The notes under the pieces were generated by a model that saw only the letters and a list, made by a program, of their open reading frames with translations, searched no databases and was not told where the DNA came from. A DNA stretch of 64,000 nucleotides from contig NC_090324.1 of NCBI RefSeq assembly GCF_040869045.1, forward strand, positions 53,349,346 through 53,413,345. Direction: 5' to 3'. Below, piece by piece: positions 1-10,950 of the stretch. The position numbers were made by a program, and so were the translations under genes. How positions within the stretch are numbered: position 1 is the stretch's first letter; each line of letters opens with the position of its first letter. This DNA is from Eurosta solidaginis (lineage: Eukaryota; Arthropoda; Insecta; Diptera; Tephritidae).

Positions 1-959
1 TATATATTAATACGCTAACAAAATTTCCATACAATCAATTGACAGGCTGTTTCGCATATTTAGCATACGTAAAATCATATAAAAGTTATATGAATTGATT
101 CGTATTGATCAGCCGCAGTGAATAGGCCTATTTTGGTTAACAAATATTACTCTATTTGTTTATAATTAATAGAAAAAGTTTTTTGTAAATTCGAACAATT
201 CATACAGATATCGTAATTCATTATCGTGCACAAGCGCGCCATTTTTGGGAACAATTGTTTAAGTTTTCTAATGCGAATTTCAAAGACCTAAACCTTTATG
301 CACAAGCGCGCCGTCTTTGGGAACAATTGTCTAAGTGTTTAATGTGAATTTCAAATTTTGTGTATCCGCGCTAAATTCGAAGCACAAATGTTTCACGTGC
401 ATACAAATATGGTCTCCCATTGTTGCCACTTACCTATAATAGGCTCTACCAAAATCCTAAAAAATTGTTCCAAATAATTTATAGCGTACGAAAAATCTTA
501 AATAGAATTAATTTTTGAGCGGCCCATTTTTTGTGGCAAATTTTACCTACACGTAAATACATAAGTCTTTATTTAACAGATTCTTTGTTTTTTATATTAG
601 TTGTTTTCAAAAAAATATGAAATCACAAATAATGAGTTGACTTTTGTTGAAACTCACTAATTTATTTATAACAATTAATGGCAAATTTGCTCGAAAATGT
701 TGTTGCATTTGCAGATTTAATCCTTAATTTTAGATAAAGTACGTCTTATACTGAACAAAAGAGAAAAATTTACAAAAATATAACATTATATTTTTTATAT
801 TGCCTTTTATGCTAATTACGAAACAAAAAAACGTCCCAAAAACTTTTTTGATTTAAGGTCAGAGCGGCAACCGGCATCATAGCGGCCGTCTTGCATAGGC
901 AGTATATTACCTACTATATTCATTATTAGGCTAACTTTGTTGGATTATATCAGGCATGC
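1..959. other. AT-rich non-coding DNA
   Basis: No reading frame with recognisable content is seen on either strand. The stretch is AT-rich with many T and A runs. The only internal structure noticed is a pair of direct repeats at 227-355, listed separately. Confidence 0.6.
227..355. repeat. Diverged ~57-bp direct repeat pair
   Basis: A block beginning TGCACAAGCGCGCC at 227 recurs at 299. Both copies continue through GGGAACAATTGT, a 'TAAG' run and GAATTTCAAA. The copies are separated by about 15 bases and differ at several positions, so this is an old short tandem duplication. No function can be assigned. Confidence 0.7.
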
Positions 960-1171
960 TTAAGGGCGAATTAATGGTGACTTATAACCATAAAGCCATA
1001 ACCAGATAAAACAGCTGATCGAACCTACCTTAAGGAAATCAATGTAATCGAGTTAGCGTTATGGTACGGCACCATTAATCGATTACATTGATTTCCATAA
1101 GGTAGGTTCGATCAGCTGTTTTATCTGGTTATGGCTTTATGGTTATAAGTCACCATTAATTCGCGCTTTAA
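960..1171. mobile_element. Fold-back (palindromic) MITE flanked by TTAA
   Basis: The left arm at about 964-1051 and the right arm at about 1079-1167 are reverse complements over roughly 90 bases with only a few mismatches, leaving a loop of about 27 bases. TTAA lies at both outer edges (960-963 and 1168-1171), the target choice typical of piggyBac-type transposons. There is no coding capacity, so it would be non-autonomous. A transcript through it would form a long near-perfect hairpin. The structure is read directly; the piggyBac link is an inference from TTAA alone. Confidence 0.8.
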
Positions 1172-1928
1172 CCAACGAACCGATATCATTTCGTTACGAT
1201 ACGTTAAGAACGTCAAATTAACGAAGTGATTGTGTTTCGTTTTCTGTCATATCAAAACGAAATCAAATCGTTTATGTTGATTATTAATTTCAAACTATGT
1301 TGGCAAAGCTGATTGATGGCGGAGTCATTAAAGGTGAAAGCATTAGCCAAGCTGACTGCAAATGTTCTCATGAATTTTGACAGTACGAACATTTCTTAGA
1401 GTATGTTTGACATTACCACCAACGAATTACACAAACAAATTGCATGGAGTTTGTGTGTATGTCAGCTCGCTGTTACCACCTTACGGCTTCACCATGGCTA
1501 TAACATTGCCAGCACAATTCAAACATAAAGCCTCACGTTTTTTGTTAACATTTTTAACGTTAACGAAAGCTTTCCGTTTCGGTTAAAAACGAGATACAAT
1601 TTATTTTGATAATTTCTTTATCGATAAAATTTCGAACTGTTTCAACGGAAACGGTGGAAATTTTTTGATAAACGATTAGCTTAACGCTAAGGTGCATCCC
1701 TAGATTATATATCCATTAATCGGGTGCATAGATCCCAAAACCCTAACTGGTTTATGTCGCTTAAAGTTATGAAATCAATTTTATTTTAGTAAATAGGATT
1801 GCGTGAATAATTTAAATGTTTTTCTTTGTTTTTCCTTTCTTCCTAATTTATTCTTCTCTGTTATATCTTAGTATTATATTGTGCACAGACGATATTTTAT
1901 GGTATGACCATATATACCATATATATAT
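1172..1928. other. Non-coding stretch, probably repeat-derived
   Basis: No supported gene. A short frame of 69 codons near 1377 has no recognisable motif. AACGTTAACGAAA-type runs near 1550-1590 and the block GCTAAGGTGCATCCCTAG near 1690 look like degraded transposon ends, but no matching partner end was found. Confidence 0.45.
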
Positions 1929-2326
1929 TAGATTAGATTAGATTATTATTTATTTCATTATTCTCATAAGCGTATGTACATATTCGATAGCTTAATTTTA
2001 CATGTCTACAATATCATTACTTAGAGAATAGTTAGTGACATCTTTATTTTATATAATAAAAATAGTGTTGTATGTCACATCATGTTTTAACAAATTCCAT
2101 TGTATAAATAGTAGTAGTGGGGTGAACAAAAAAAAGAATACAAGATATATATAAAAAAAATTTATTTAAAATGAGAATAAGATATTTCAAAAATAAATTG
2201 ACTAAATTAAGTCATGAAATAATTTGAAGGAAGAATACAAAAGCTAAGTTTACAGAATTCCTCATAAGAAAACAGCAAAAAGAAAATTCAAAACTATACA
2301 ATGCATATATAAAATTAAAGACTATA

Positions 2327-5300
2327 TTATACAACGTAGTGCATCAAAATTTCCATCTGGTTGGTATCAAACTCAAGAAGCCAAGTTTTTATTCTTTTTA
2401 AAAACACAGATCTGGATCTAATGTCTCGTATGTTTTCTGGAAGGGAATTAAAAAGTTTGCAGGATAAGACAGTGTAGGAATTTCTAAACAATGTTGTTCG
2501 AAAAACTGGTAAAGAAACAAGTGTGCTATGGTTACTACGCAGGCTGTACATTCCTCCACCTCTCATGTAAAAAATTTTTAAAACTTTGTAATAGAACAAA
2601 TGCCGAACTGGGAATATTTTTGATCTTCTAAATAAGTCAAAGGAGTGAGTCCGACGTGGACAATTAAAAATTTTCCTTACTGCACATTTTTGCAGTACAG
2701 TTAATTGATTTATTTTATTGGAGTGAGCACCACCCCAGCAACTTATTCCATATTCTAATTTTGAATGAAATATACTATAATAAACTGTTTTCAGTGTATG
2801 GTTTGGAACGTATTTTCTAAGACGGTAAAGTATACGATTGGTTGAAGGTAAGTATTTTCTTACAGTTGCGATTTGCTCATTCCAGTATAGATTACGGTCA
2901 ATTGTGACTCCTAGGTATTTGAAGCTATTCACTTTTTCAATTTCAAAGCAGTTAGAGTCACATGCTGTATTATTTTGAAAAGAATACTGATAACGATGGT
3001 TGGAGCACTTGTTACTATATAGGATATTACGTTTGCATATTGCACTGTGAAAAGTTATATTAAGATCTTGTGCTTCTTGAAGTTTTGGACTAAAGCACAT
3101 TAATTTGGTTTTATTGCTGACAACCAGTTTATGTTCCGCAAACCATGACCGAAGTATGTGTATATCGTGGTTCAGATCCGCTATCAAATTTAAAGGATCC
3201 GTTGAGTTATATGCAATTCCTAGGTCATCCGCAAATGCTTCGACTTTGCCCTTAAAAGGTTGAATAAATAGTGAGTTCACATAGATAAGGAATAATATGG
3301 GACCCAGAACCGATCCTTGTGGTACACCAGAGTTTATGACTTTGGTCTCACTAAGAGTGTTGCCTATTTTCACTCTTTGGGTTCGATTTCCTAAATAAGA
3401 AACAAACCAATTGTATAACAAGCCACGAATTCCCAAATCATAAAGCTTATTTAAAAGACGGCCATGATCAACCATATCGAATGCTTTTGTAATGTCCACA
3501 AAAAGCCCAGCACAATCTTTTTTTGAATCAATACCCTTGTATATAGTTGAACAGAAGTCCAAAAGAGCATCTTCCGTAGAAAGACCATCCCTGAAACCAA
3601 ATTGCAAAGGACTAAGACAATTTATTTTTTCAAAGTAGGATAACATCCTTACTTTTACAATTTTTTCAAAAATTTTAGTAATTGATGACAAAAGTGAAAT
3701 CGGCCTATAGTTAGCCATATCTTTTTTATTACCTTTTTTGAGAATCGGTATTACAATTCCTAATTTTAATTGTTCTGGGAAAATCCCAGTTGTAACACTC
3801 AAGTTAAAGATATGTTTTAAAACATCAACAATATTGTATGAGATTTTCTTTAACATAACGTTAGAGATTCCATCATGACCGGAAGAATTACTATTTTTCA
3901 AAGATTTGATTGCAGTTAAAATTTCCGATCCTGAGATTGGCTCAAAAAAGAAGCTGTTGCTTCTGAAAGAATCTTTAGCTACTCCAAAATCAGAGCAACA
4001 ATCGCAAAGGGGTGTCACATTTGGCGGAAAGTTTGACTTCACAATTGAAGTAAAGTATTCATTAAAATCATTAGCTATTTCTATGGGAACAGAAATATCA
4101 ACGCCTTCTTTTTGTAAAACAAAATGAGAATCTTGCCTTTTTGTGTTTTTATCAATAATCCTATTTATTACTTTCCACTCTTCTTTTGGATTACCTTTGG
4201 ATTTATTGTCTAAGTTATTATAATAATCGTCCCGACATTTACGAGTTTCTCCATTGATTCGTTTGCATATTTGCTTAAAACGAGTATTCAAATTGGTGTC
4301 ACATGGATGTTTGTTGCACTTTTTTTTAAATTTATTTTTGAACCTAATTCTATTCAAAAGGCATTTAGTTATCCACGGTATGAGTCTGATTTCTGATGCT
4401 TTTTTGTTAACGCAGTATGTTGAGGAGTTAATGCATTGCATTAAATTATCTAAAAACAAGCCGTATGCCCTTGATACATTTTCTTCGGCGTATACATTGC
4501 TCCAAATATTTAAGCGAAGTTCAATATTTAGTTGATCAAAATTAATTTTTTCCACAACATGCCTATTTCTTTTTCTAACGTCTTTCTCAACCATTGTGTT
4601 TTTAAAGAGAATACCACTCATACAGTGATCCGTGATACCCAGGTCCGCGTTAATAGCAGAACAGGCAGACCAAGAAGAACCAAAGAAGCGGCACAGTACG
4701 TGATTAAGACACGTACCTGCCACTGGTCTAGTAGCTTCGTTTATAAGTGAATATAACCCATGACCTGCCAATACCATATTATAATTATTAAGTACAGAGC
4801 TTGTACTTAATAGATCCAGATTAAAATCGCCCAAAATTACAAGATTCGTCGTTGATACACTACTTAATAATGAATTGAACTCATCGATAAATAATTGAGA
4901 AGGTTGCGAGTGAAGTCTATAAATACAGACAAATACAAAGTTTATTTTGCAAATGCAGCACGAAACCTTTATAGCGTCAGCACTAGTGAGACTAAATCGT
5001 TCAATTTTGCTACAGTCAAACGAATCATGAACAAAAACCCCTACACCGCCAGCTGGATACGAATCATTAGCACTTGCATAGAATTTATAATTAGGTAAAT
5101 TATATTCGTCAATCTCAAAAGAATATACCCAGATTTCTGATACAAAAATAAAGCTAGGTAGGTTCAGGAAAGCATCAAGATTTGTTGCCAATAGATCGAA
5201 ATTACGACGCAAACTACGTATATTTTGATGTACGGCATAAACAGATTTAAATTGATAAGAATTCGAATGAGTATTCAAATCAGAAATACTTCTAATGGTT

Positions 5301-5374
5301 GTTATGGGGGGCTCTTCAGCTATAAGATCAATATTATTATTTAAGTTATTAAACATAAGGCTAATATGCAACAA
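2327..5374 (-). CDS. LINE-A ORF2: APE endonuclease-reverse transcriptase, intact
   Basis: A 1015-residue frame without interruption. An APE-type endonuclease fills roughly residues 45-270, with QNIRS, the acidic VSEIW segment, LGDFN and a C-terminal TDH in place of SDH. The reverse transcriptase spans roughly 490-800, with SGHDGIS, YRPISLLSS, the FVDITKAFD block, GVPQGSVLGP and the catalytic FADD at about residue 714, followed by FKYLGVTID. The product nicks target DNA and copies the LINE RNA by target-primed reverse transcription. The first ATG lies six bases beyond the ORF1 stop, suggesting reinitiation or coupling. All catalytic motifs are present, so it may be active. The clade (CR1/L2 versus jockey) is inferred. 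Confidence 0.88.
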   Translation of the reverse strand: MLHISLMFNNLNNNIDLIAEEPPITTIRSISDLNTHSNSYQFKSVYAVHQNIRSLRRNFDLLATNLDAFLNLPSFIFVSEIWVYSFEIDEYNLPNYKFYASANDSYPAGGVGVFVHDSFDCSKIERFSLTSADAIKVSCCICKINFVFVCIYRLHSQPSQLFIDEFNSLLSSVSTTNLVILGDFNLDLLSTSSVLNNYNMVLAGHGLYSLINEATRPVAGTCLNHVLCRFFGSSWSACSAINADLGITDHCMSGILFKNTMVEKDVRKRNRHVVEKINFDQLNIELRLNIWSNVYAEENVSRAYGLFLDNLMQCINSSTYCVNKKASEIRLIPWITKCLLNRIRFKNKFKKKCNKHPCDTNLNTRFKQICKRINGETRKCRDDYYNNLDNKSKGNPKEEWKVINRIIDKNTKRQDSHFVLQKEGVDISVPIEIANDFNEYFTSIVKSNFPPNVTPLCDCCSDFGVAKDSFRSNSFFFEPISGSEILTAIKSLKNSNSSGHDGISNVMLKKISYNIVDVLKHIFNLSVTTGIFPEQLKLGIVIPILKKGNKKDMANYRPISLLSSITKIFEKIVKVRMLSYFEKINCLSPLQFGFRDGLSTEDALLDFCSTIYKGIDSKKDCAGLFVDITKAFDMVDHGRLLNKLYDLGIRGLLYNWFVSYLGNRTQRVKIGNTLSETKVINSGVPQGSVLGPILFLIYVNSLFIQPFKGKVEAFADDLGIAYNSTDPLNLIADLNHDIHILRSWFAEHKLVVSNKTKLMCFSPKLQEAQDLNITFHSAICKRNILYSNKCSNHRYQYSFQNNTACDSNCFEIEKVNSFKYLGVTIDRNLYWNEQIATVRKYLPSTNRILYRLRKYVPNHTLKTVYYSIFHSKLEYGISCWGGAHSNKINQLTVLQKCAVRKIFNCPRRTHSFDLFRRSKIFPVRHLFYYKVLKIFYMRGGGMYSLRSNHSTLVSLPVFRTTLFRNSYTVLSCKLFNSLPENIRDIRSRSVFLKRIKTWLLEFDTNQMEILMHYVV

Positions 5375-5380
5375 ATATAT

Positions 5381-6775
5381 TTAGTTTTTTATTTTGTTGA
5401 GATCCTCAAAAGACCTTATAACATAGACATCACCATTATCAACCTTTTTTAGAAGTATTGTGGAATTTCGAATCCATAGGTACTTGAATCTTTTCTCTGC
5501 TTTTACTTGTTTTGCTGACATAAACAATTCCCTAGTATATTTGGTAAGGCGATCATTTATGTAGATGTTTTGTTTTTTATCGCCACCAAACACAGACGCA
5601 TTTAACTTCCCTTTACATGTTTTTTTACTCTGCATGATCTTCTTCTTAACATCAAACGAAGAGAGTTTGGCACAAATAATATTAGCCGTGTTTTTTAACA
5701 CGCGCGTATACGTTTCGTTTGCGCGTGTTAAAAAACGCCTATCTTCGCTTAGATAATGCTTAGGAGACCCATCTAGCGGCTGTGGTAAAACAACTAGCTA
5801 CAGCAACAGGGTGTACCGAAAAGCGGAGACGCAACGCTCTGATGGCCATAGGGTATAACATATAGCTGAATCAGTTGCGATGAATTGTGGACACACATAT
5901 AATACATAGAATTAGTGTACAGGGTGAGACAAAGACACATATTTCAGTTACATCTGAGTATAATGCGTATTGAAATTTAGTAGGACAAAATTTATGCGCA
6001 GCAATTTCAGAGGTGTATTTATAGTTTGTCTCTTAGCAGTCAATATAAAGTTTAAGCGTAAACGGATATACGCGTGTTAAAAAACACGGCTATTGTCAAC
6101 AGTGTTTGATTTTTTAATGCGCTTTACATAACACTTACTAATATCTTCTGCTGAGACAGTGATATTAAGAGCTTCTCTAAATATTCTTTGCACACACTCT
6201 CCTACATTTGCATTATCCACGTTAGGTACACCAACTAACTCAATGTCGTTCTCCAGTTGCTTTTGCTCTCTCCAGTTGAGTCTACTTTCCAGATTGTTTA
6301 CTTTTATTTTTAGCTTTGCATTTTCTTCTTTCATTTCATTTATCGTTGACAGGTAATCGGTGTTTATTTTTTTTAAAGCAATTATTTCTTCATAAAGGAG
6401 CTGAAGTGTAATTGTTTTGGCGCAAAATTGTGCTTTGCTTGCAGTCGCTTCGCTCGGCTCTTCATTGCTTTGTTGTTGTTGTGATTTTGTTACATGCTGT
6501 TTTTGCTGCATTTGGTTCCGTAAGCAAAGTTCTGCATTCTGCTGTTGCTGAGCATCTTTTGTTTTTGGAAATGACAAAGGCTGATTTTGAAGTGATTTGC
6601 GCCGAAGAGCATTGCACTTGTCGCATCTGAATTTTATGTTTTCAGCATTCATATATTCAATGTCGTCTTTTTTAACATTCGCACAAGAATAATGAAAAGA
6701 GCTAGCGCAATCAGCACAAGTTACCTTTGAAAGATTGTTTCTATCGATTTTTTGTACACAAACCGAGCACTTCAT
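5381..6775 (-). pseudogene. LINE-A ORF1: PHD-finger/Baculo_FP-like RNA-binding protein, split by an insertion
   Basis: The N-terminal 232-codon part (6775-6077) begins with a PHD-like finger (CSVC, CADC, FHYSCA, CDKC), continues through a glutamine-rich linker and a coiled coil (about residues 120-170), and enters a Baculo_FP-like segment (ELVGVP). The C-terminal part is 5701-5381. Between them lies the TA-flanked DNA element 5685-6090. Taking out that element and one TA puts the two parts in one frame of about 330 codons, so the insertion is the only visible lesion. Such proteins bind the LINE RNA and act as chaperones; this role is family knowledge, not visible here. Confidence 0.8.
5685..6090. 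mobile_element. 406-bp TA-flanked MITE with ~25-bp terminal inverted repeats
   Basis: The left end GCCGTGTTTTTTAACACGCG matches the reverse complement of the right end (about 6067-6090). TA flanks both sides (5683-5684 and 6091-6092) as a target duplication. A second copy of the motif, GCGTGTTAAAAAACGC, sits just inside the left end near 5721. There is no coding capacity. TA duplication suggests mobilisation by a Tc1/mariner-type transposase, an inference only. Confidence 0.82.
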
Positions 6776-6900
6776 ATTTACTTTATTTTTTTATTTTTTA
6801 ATTTTAATACGGAGCAAAGAAAAATACGTGCGCACCCCACGACACCAAAGACTCTATTCATGAAATGGAGTGTTTACAAATTTAATACAAATTAATTACG

Positions 6901-7919
6901 TACATGGATCTCAATGGGATCCCAAATTAAATATCCGAATATTAGAATCTTCGTATTTGCACAATGATCACACTAAAACCCGGAAAACAGTATAAGTGCA
7001 TTTATTGCGTTTTTATATGGAACTGTTTGTTCACTTCACTTAATTTTTCGCAATTTAAGTACTTTATTTTTTTTTCTTTAATTAAACATTTTTTTAGTAA
7101 ACTCTGCCTTCTTTCTCATTACATAATTTTTTTATATTTTTATTTTATTTTTTATGAAGGTATTCTATTTTACTCGGAATTTTTGTTTTGTGTCACACTT
7201 ACATATTAGATATGTATTTATACCAACTTAAACGGGTGACGTGAAATAGGCTAAATTCCTTTAGCAAATTTCTTAATTTTTAACTAAAAGTTCGTGTTTT
7301 TTGAATTATGACACTATTGACGTAAATGGGCGATATGTGCATATGGGTGATATAGGCCTACTGGGGAACCGAGCTCCCAAAACTAACTTCGGTAGCGCGC
7401 CAACGGGGACCTTCCGGGTGGTGTGGAAAAACCTATTTTTCAATTCAATTTCAAGTAATTTCACCATAATTCTATGTCAATTTTTACATAATTTTTATAA
7501 TTTTGTTTAAGCAGCTCCATACCAAAACGTTATACATAATTACATGTGAAAAGTTTGTAGAAATTTTAAGAAAATACAATCAAAAAGTACAAAGTCTTAG
7601 ATAAAATTCAAAATTTTAAAGAAAAAGTTAAGTAAGTTAGACCAGTTTGCTATATTTCCAACACTTGATGCATAGACTGAGTTCAAAAAAATACACGTTG
7701 GTCGAATTTCGACCACAGGCGATACTAGTTATGATTATTCCACTCCATTTATGCGTTTAATTTATTATTGAGCTTCCGTTATTTTGCTTCAAACAAACGT
7801 TCATAACTAATTGATCCAGATAACCACCATGAATTTATTCGCATTTGCCGAAAGTCCGTTAAAATATTATTGTTAGTTGTCATACCAAGATACGTTAGGT
7901 TGATCTAGCTTGCGATGTA
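6901..7919. other. AT-rich non-coding DNA
   Basis: No gene is supported. It contains long T and A runs (about 7050-7160) and a GC-richer patch at 7360-7420. A near-palindrome, GGTCGAATTTCGACC, lies near 7700. Nothing links it to the flanking elements. Confidence 0.5.
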
Positions 7920-8319
7920 ATTATTGCTCCTTTTCTTCTGTGCAGGATTTTTATCCAACATGATCTCAAAAAAAATTTTTCTGTAGGATTTAAACTTGGC
8001 AGGACCTTTCAGATTTTTAGCTAAATCTGTCAGGATCTTTTCCTCCAGCAAGATCTTTAGCAGTTTTGTCAATTTCTGATCAAGCTGGCAGGATCGCCAT
8101 GTAAAACGGTAAAATGTAAAAAGGTTTATGGAGAAATAAAAGCAACGTGAATTACTGGAAGCGCTAATGTTTAGCGCTGAAATTCAATTGATCTTTATTA
8201 ATAAATGCTTTCCTTTGTATAGAAATTTTCCTTGCAATACTATTACAATATTTTTGTATAATACTTACACACTAAAAATAACTACATTCTATTTCTATGC
8301 CCAATACGTAAGCTTGTGG
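7920..8319 (-). mobile_element. Orphan leader and LTR piece of an Mdg1/412-like gypsy element
   Basis: The block TGGCAGGATCGCCA at 8086-8099 is followed at once by TGTAAAACGG, as an LTR start would be. The same block abuts the LTR of the element at 17045-24583 (24033-24045). On the minus strand it is a tRNA primer-binding site; from memory it complements the 3' end of dipteran tRNA-Arg(ACG). Bases 8186-8290 also follow the order of motifs in the 17-kb LTR (ATTGA, TTATTAATAAA, ACTTACA). The LTR end is not resolved because a DINE-like repeat fragment begins near 8320. Confidence 0.6.
8086..8099 (-). promoter_or_regulatory. Putative tRNA-Arg primer-binding site of the orphan LTR
   Basis: On the minus strand it reads TGGCGATCCTGCCA, starting with the TGG expected opposite a tRNA CCA end and touching the LTR edge. 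The same site is used by the gypsy element at 17-24.6 kb. The tRNA-Arg identity rests on recalled tRNA sequence. Confidence 0.6.
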
Positions 8320-8625
8320 TAAAATTTGATGTTGCTAGCTGTTAAAATGAGGTAGAAATGGGGCAGAAATGGCGAAAACCCTCTTATTGAAAAATCGGTT
8401 GTATGGGAGGTATATGCTATAGTGGACCGAACCGGTCGATTCCGACAAATGTCAAATCCCCCATCAAAATATGCCTGCTTTCCCAATGTCATCAAGATAT
8501 CTCAAAAATTGAGGAACTAGTTTGCGTTCAAACAAATGGACAGACGGACATGGCTAAATTAACTCAACTCATCCCCTGATAATTTTGATATACTTATTGG
8601 TGGGTCTAACGGAAACATATACTAA
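8320..8625 (+). repeat. Fragment of DINE-like repeat family D
   Basis: From 'CTAGCTGTTAAAATG' through 'GGTTGTATGG', 'TATGCTATAGTGG', the GACGGACATGGCTAAAT block and 'TGGTGGGTCTA', it matches the 3' third of the family D units at 30321-31380 and 31381-33488. It is truncated at its left side and is followed within about 15 bases by DINE-like copy A, the same association as at 30.3 kb. Confidence 0.75.
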
Positions 8626-10950
8626 ACAAGTAAGGAAGGCTAAGTTCGGGTGTAACCGAACATTACATACTCAGCTGAGAGCTTTGGAGACAAAATAAGG
8701 GAAAATCACCATGTAGGAAAATTAAACTAGGGTAACCCTGGAATGTGTTTGTATGACATGGGTATCAAATGGAAGGTACTAAAGAGTATTTTTAAAAGGG
8801 AGTGGCACATAGTTCTAAAGGTGGACCATGGTGACTCTAGAATGTGTTTGTACGATATGGGTATCAAATGAAAGGTGGTAATGAGTATTATAAAAGCGAG
8901 TGATCCTTAGTTCTATAGGTGGAAGCCTTTTCGACATATCGCATAAAGGTGGACCAGGGGTGACTCTAGAACGTGTTTGTACGATATGGGTATCAAACGA
9001 AAGGTGTTAATGAGTATTTTAAATGGGAGGGGCCTTAGTTTCATAGGTGGACGCCTTTTCGACATATCGCCATAAAGATGAACCAGGGGTGACTCTAAAT
9101 GTATTTGTACGATATGGGTATCGAATGAAAGGTGTTAATGAGTATTTCAAAAGAGAGTGGGCCTTAGTTCTATAGGTGGACGCCTTTTCGAGATATTGCC
9201 ATAAAGGTGGACCAGGGGTGACTCTAGAATGTGTTTGTACGATATGAGTATCAAATGAAAGGTGTTAATGAGTATTTTAGAAGGGAGTGGGCCTTAGTTC
9301 TATGGGTGGACGCCTTTTCGAGATATCGCCATAAATGTGGACCAGGAGTGAGTCTGTAATGTGTTTGTATGATATGGGTATCAAATGAAAGGTGTTAATG
9401 AGTATTTTAAAAGGGAGTGGGCCTTAGTTATATGGGTGGACGCCTTTTCGAGATATCGCCATAAATGTGGACCAGGGGTGAGTCTATGATGTGTTTGTAC
9501 GATATGAGTATCAAATTAAAGGTATTAATGAGGGGTTTAAAAGGGGTTGTGGTAGTTGTATATGTGAAGGCGTTTTCGAGATATCGACCAAAATTAGGCT
9601 GACCCAGAACATCATCTGTCGGGTACCGCTAATTTATTTATATATGTAATACCACGAACCGTATTCCTGCCAAGATTCCAAGGGCTTTTGATTTCGCCTT
9701 ACAGAACTTCTTCATTTTCTTCTACTTAATATGGTAGGTGTCACACCCATTTTACAAAGTTTTTCAAAGTTATTTTTTGCGTCAATAAACCAATCAAATT
9801 ACCATGTTTCATACCTTTTTTCGTATTTGGTATAGAATTATGGAATTTTTTTCCATTTTTAGTAATTTTCGATTTCGAAAAAGTGGGCGCGGTTATAGTC
9901 GGATTTCGTTCATTTTTTGTACCAAGATAAAGTGAGTTCAGGTAAGTACGTTGACTAAGTTTAGTAAAGATATATCGGTTTTTGCTCAAGTTATCGTGTT
10001 AATGGCCGAGGAGAAGGACAGACGATCGACTGTGTATAAAAACTGGGGGTGGATTCAACCGATTTCGCCCTTTTTCACAGAAAACCGTTATCGTCCTAGA
10101 ATCTAATCTCCTAACAAATTTCACAAGGATTGGCAAATTTTTGTTCGACTTATGGCATTAAAAGTATCCTAGACAAATGGAATGAAAAAGGGCGGAGCCA
10201 CGCCCATTTTGAAATTTTGAAATTTTCTTTTATTTTTGTATTTTATTGCACCATATCATTACTGGAGTTAAATGTTGACATAATTTACTTATACACTGTA
10301 AAGATATTAACTTTTTTTAATTTGACTTTAAAAAAAAATTTTTTTTTTAAAGTGGGCATGTTCGTTCTCCGATTTTGCTAATTTTTATTATGCATACATA
10401 TAGTAATAGGAGTAATGTTTCTGCCAAATTTCATAATGATATCTGCAACGACTGCCAAATTACAGCTTGCAAAACTTCTAAATTACTTACTTTTAAAAGT
10501 GGGCGGTGCCACGCCCATTGTCCAATACTTTAAAAATTTTCTATTCTGGGCCTTAAGTTCATCTCACCTACCAATTTTCATCGCTTTATCCATCTTTGGT
10601 AATGAATTATCGCACTTTTTCGACTTTTCGAAATTTTGTATATCGAAAAAGTGGGCGTGGTTATAGTCCGATATCGTTTATTTTAAATAGCGATCTGAGA
10701 TGAGTGCCCAGAAACCTACATACCAAATTTCATCAATATACCTCAAAATTTACTCAAGTTATCGTGTTAACGGACAGACGGACGGACGGAAGGACGGACG
10801 GACATGGCTCTATCAAATTTGTTTTCGATACTGATGATTTTGATATATGGAAGTCTATATCTATCTCGATTCCTTTATACCTGTACAACCAACCGTTATG
10901 CAAACAAAGTTAATATACTCTGTGAGCTGTGCTCAACTGAGCATAAATAT
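8626..10950 (+). mobile_element. DINE/Helentron-like non-autonomous element, family A copy 1
   Basis: It begins ACAAGTAAGGAAGG followed by a TTCGG...CCGAA hairpin and TACTCAGCTGAGAGC. It ends with GAGCTGTGCTCAACTGAGCATA, whose reverse complement resembles the left TACTCAGCTGAG block, giving subterminal inverted repeats. The centre holds a minisatellite of about 131 bp, and the 3' part carries 'AAAGTGGGCG' blocks and the GACGGACGGACGGACATGGCT stretch. This matches the plan of DINE-1-type elements (subterminal inverted repeats around central tandem repeats). No reading frame is coding. Helentron affiliation is an inference. Confidence 0.7.
8820..9560 (+). repeat. ~131-bp minisatellite inside DINE-like copy 1
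   Basis: About six units, each with 'GGTGGACCAGGGGTGACTC', 'GTTTGTACGATATGGGTATC', 'AAAGGTGTTAATGAGTATTTT', 'GGTGGACGCCTTTTCGAGA' in this order. Unit starts lie near 8823, 8944, 9067, 9206, 9338 and 9467. The same units recur in copies 2 and 3 in different numbers. Confidence 0.85.

Larger units (their letters stand above)
1929..6900 (-). mobile_element. LINE-A: CR1/jockey-like non-LTR retrotransposon
   Basis: A nearly full-length minus-strand LINE: ORF1 (6775 down to 5381, broken by one insertion), then after a 6-base gap ORF2 (5374 down to 2327), then a 3' UTR of about 400 bases ending in a short (TAATC)n tail at about 1929-1946. A microsatellite tail instead of poly(A) is usual for CR1/L2-type LINEs. 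ORF1 with an N-terminal PHD-like finger also fits that group. The 5' boundary near 6900 is estimated. Apart from the DNA element at 5685-6090 no disabling change was noticed, so the insertion should be young. Confidence 0.8.

Noticed and set aside
1377..1586. 69-codon frame near the left end as a small gene.
   Set aside because: No motif, no support from context, and it lies in repeat-like DNA.
10780..10805. GACGGACGGA repeats as a regulatory array.
   Set aside because: The block is a fixed part of the DINE-like 3' region, found in each full copy, so it is element sequence rather than a local regulatory site.
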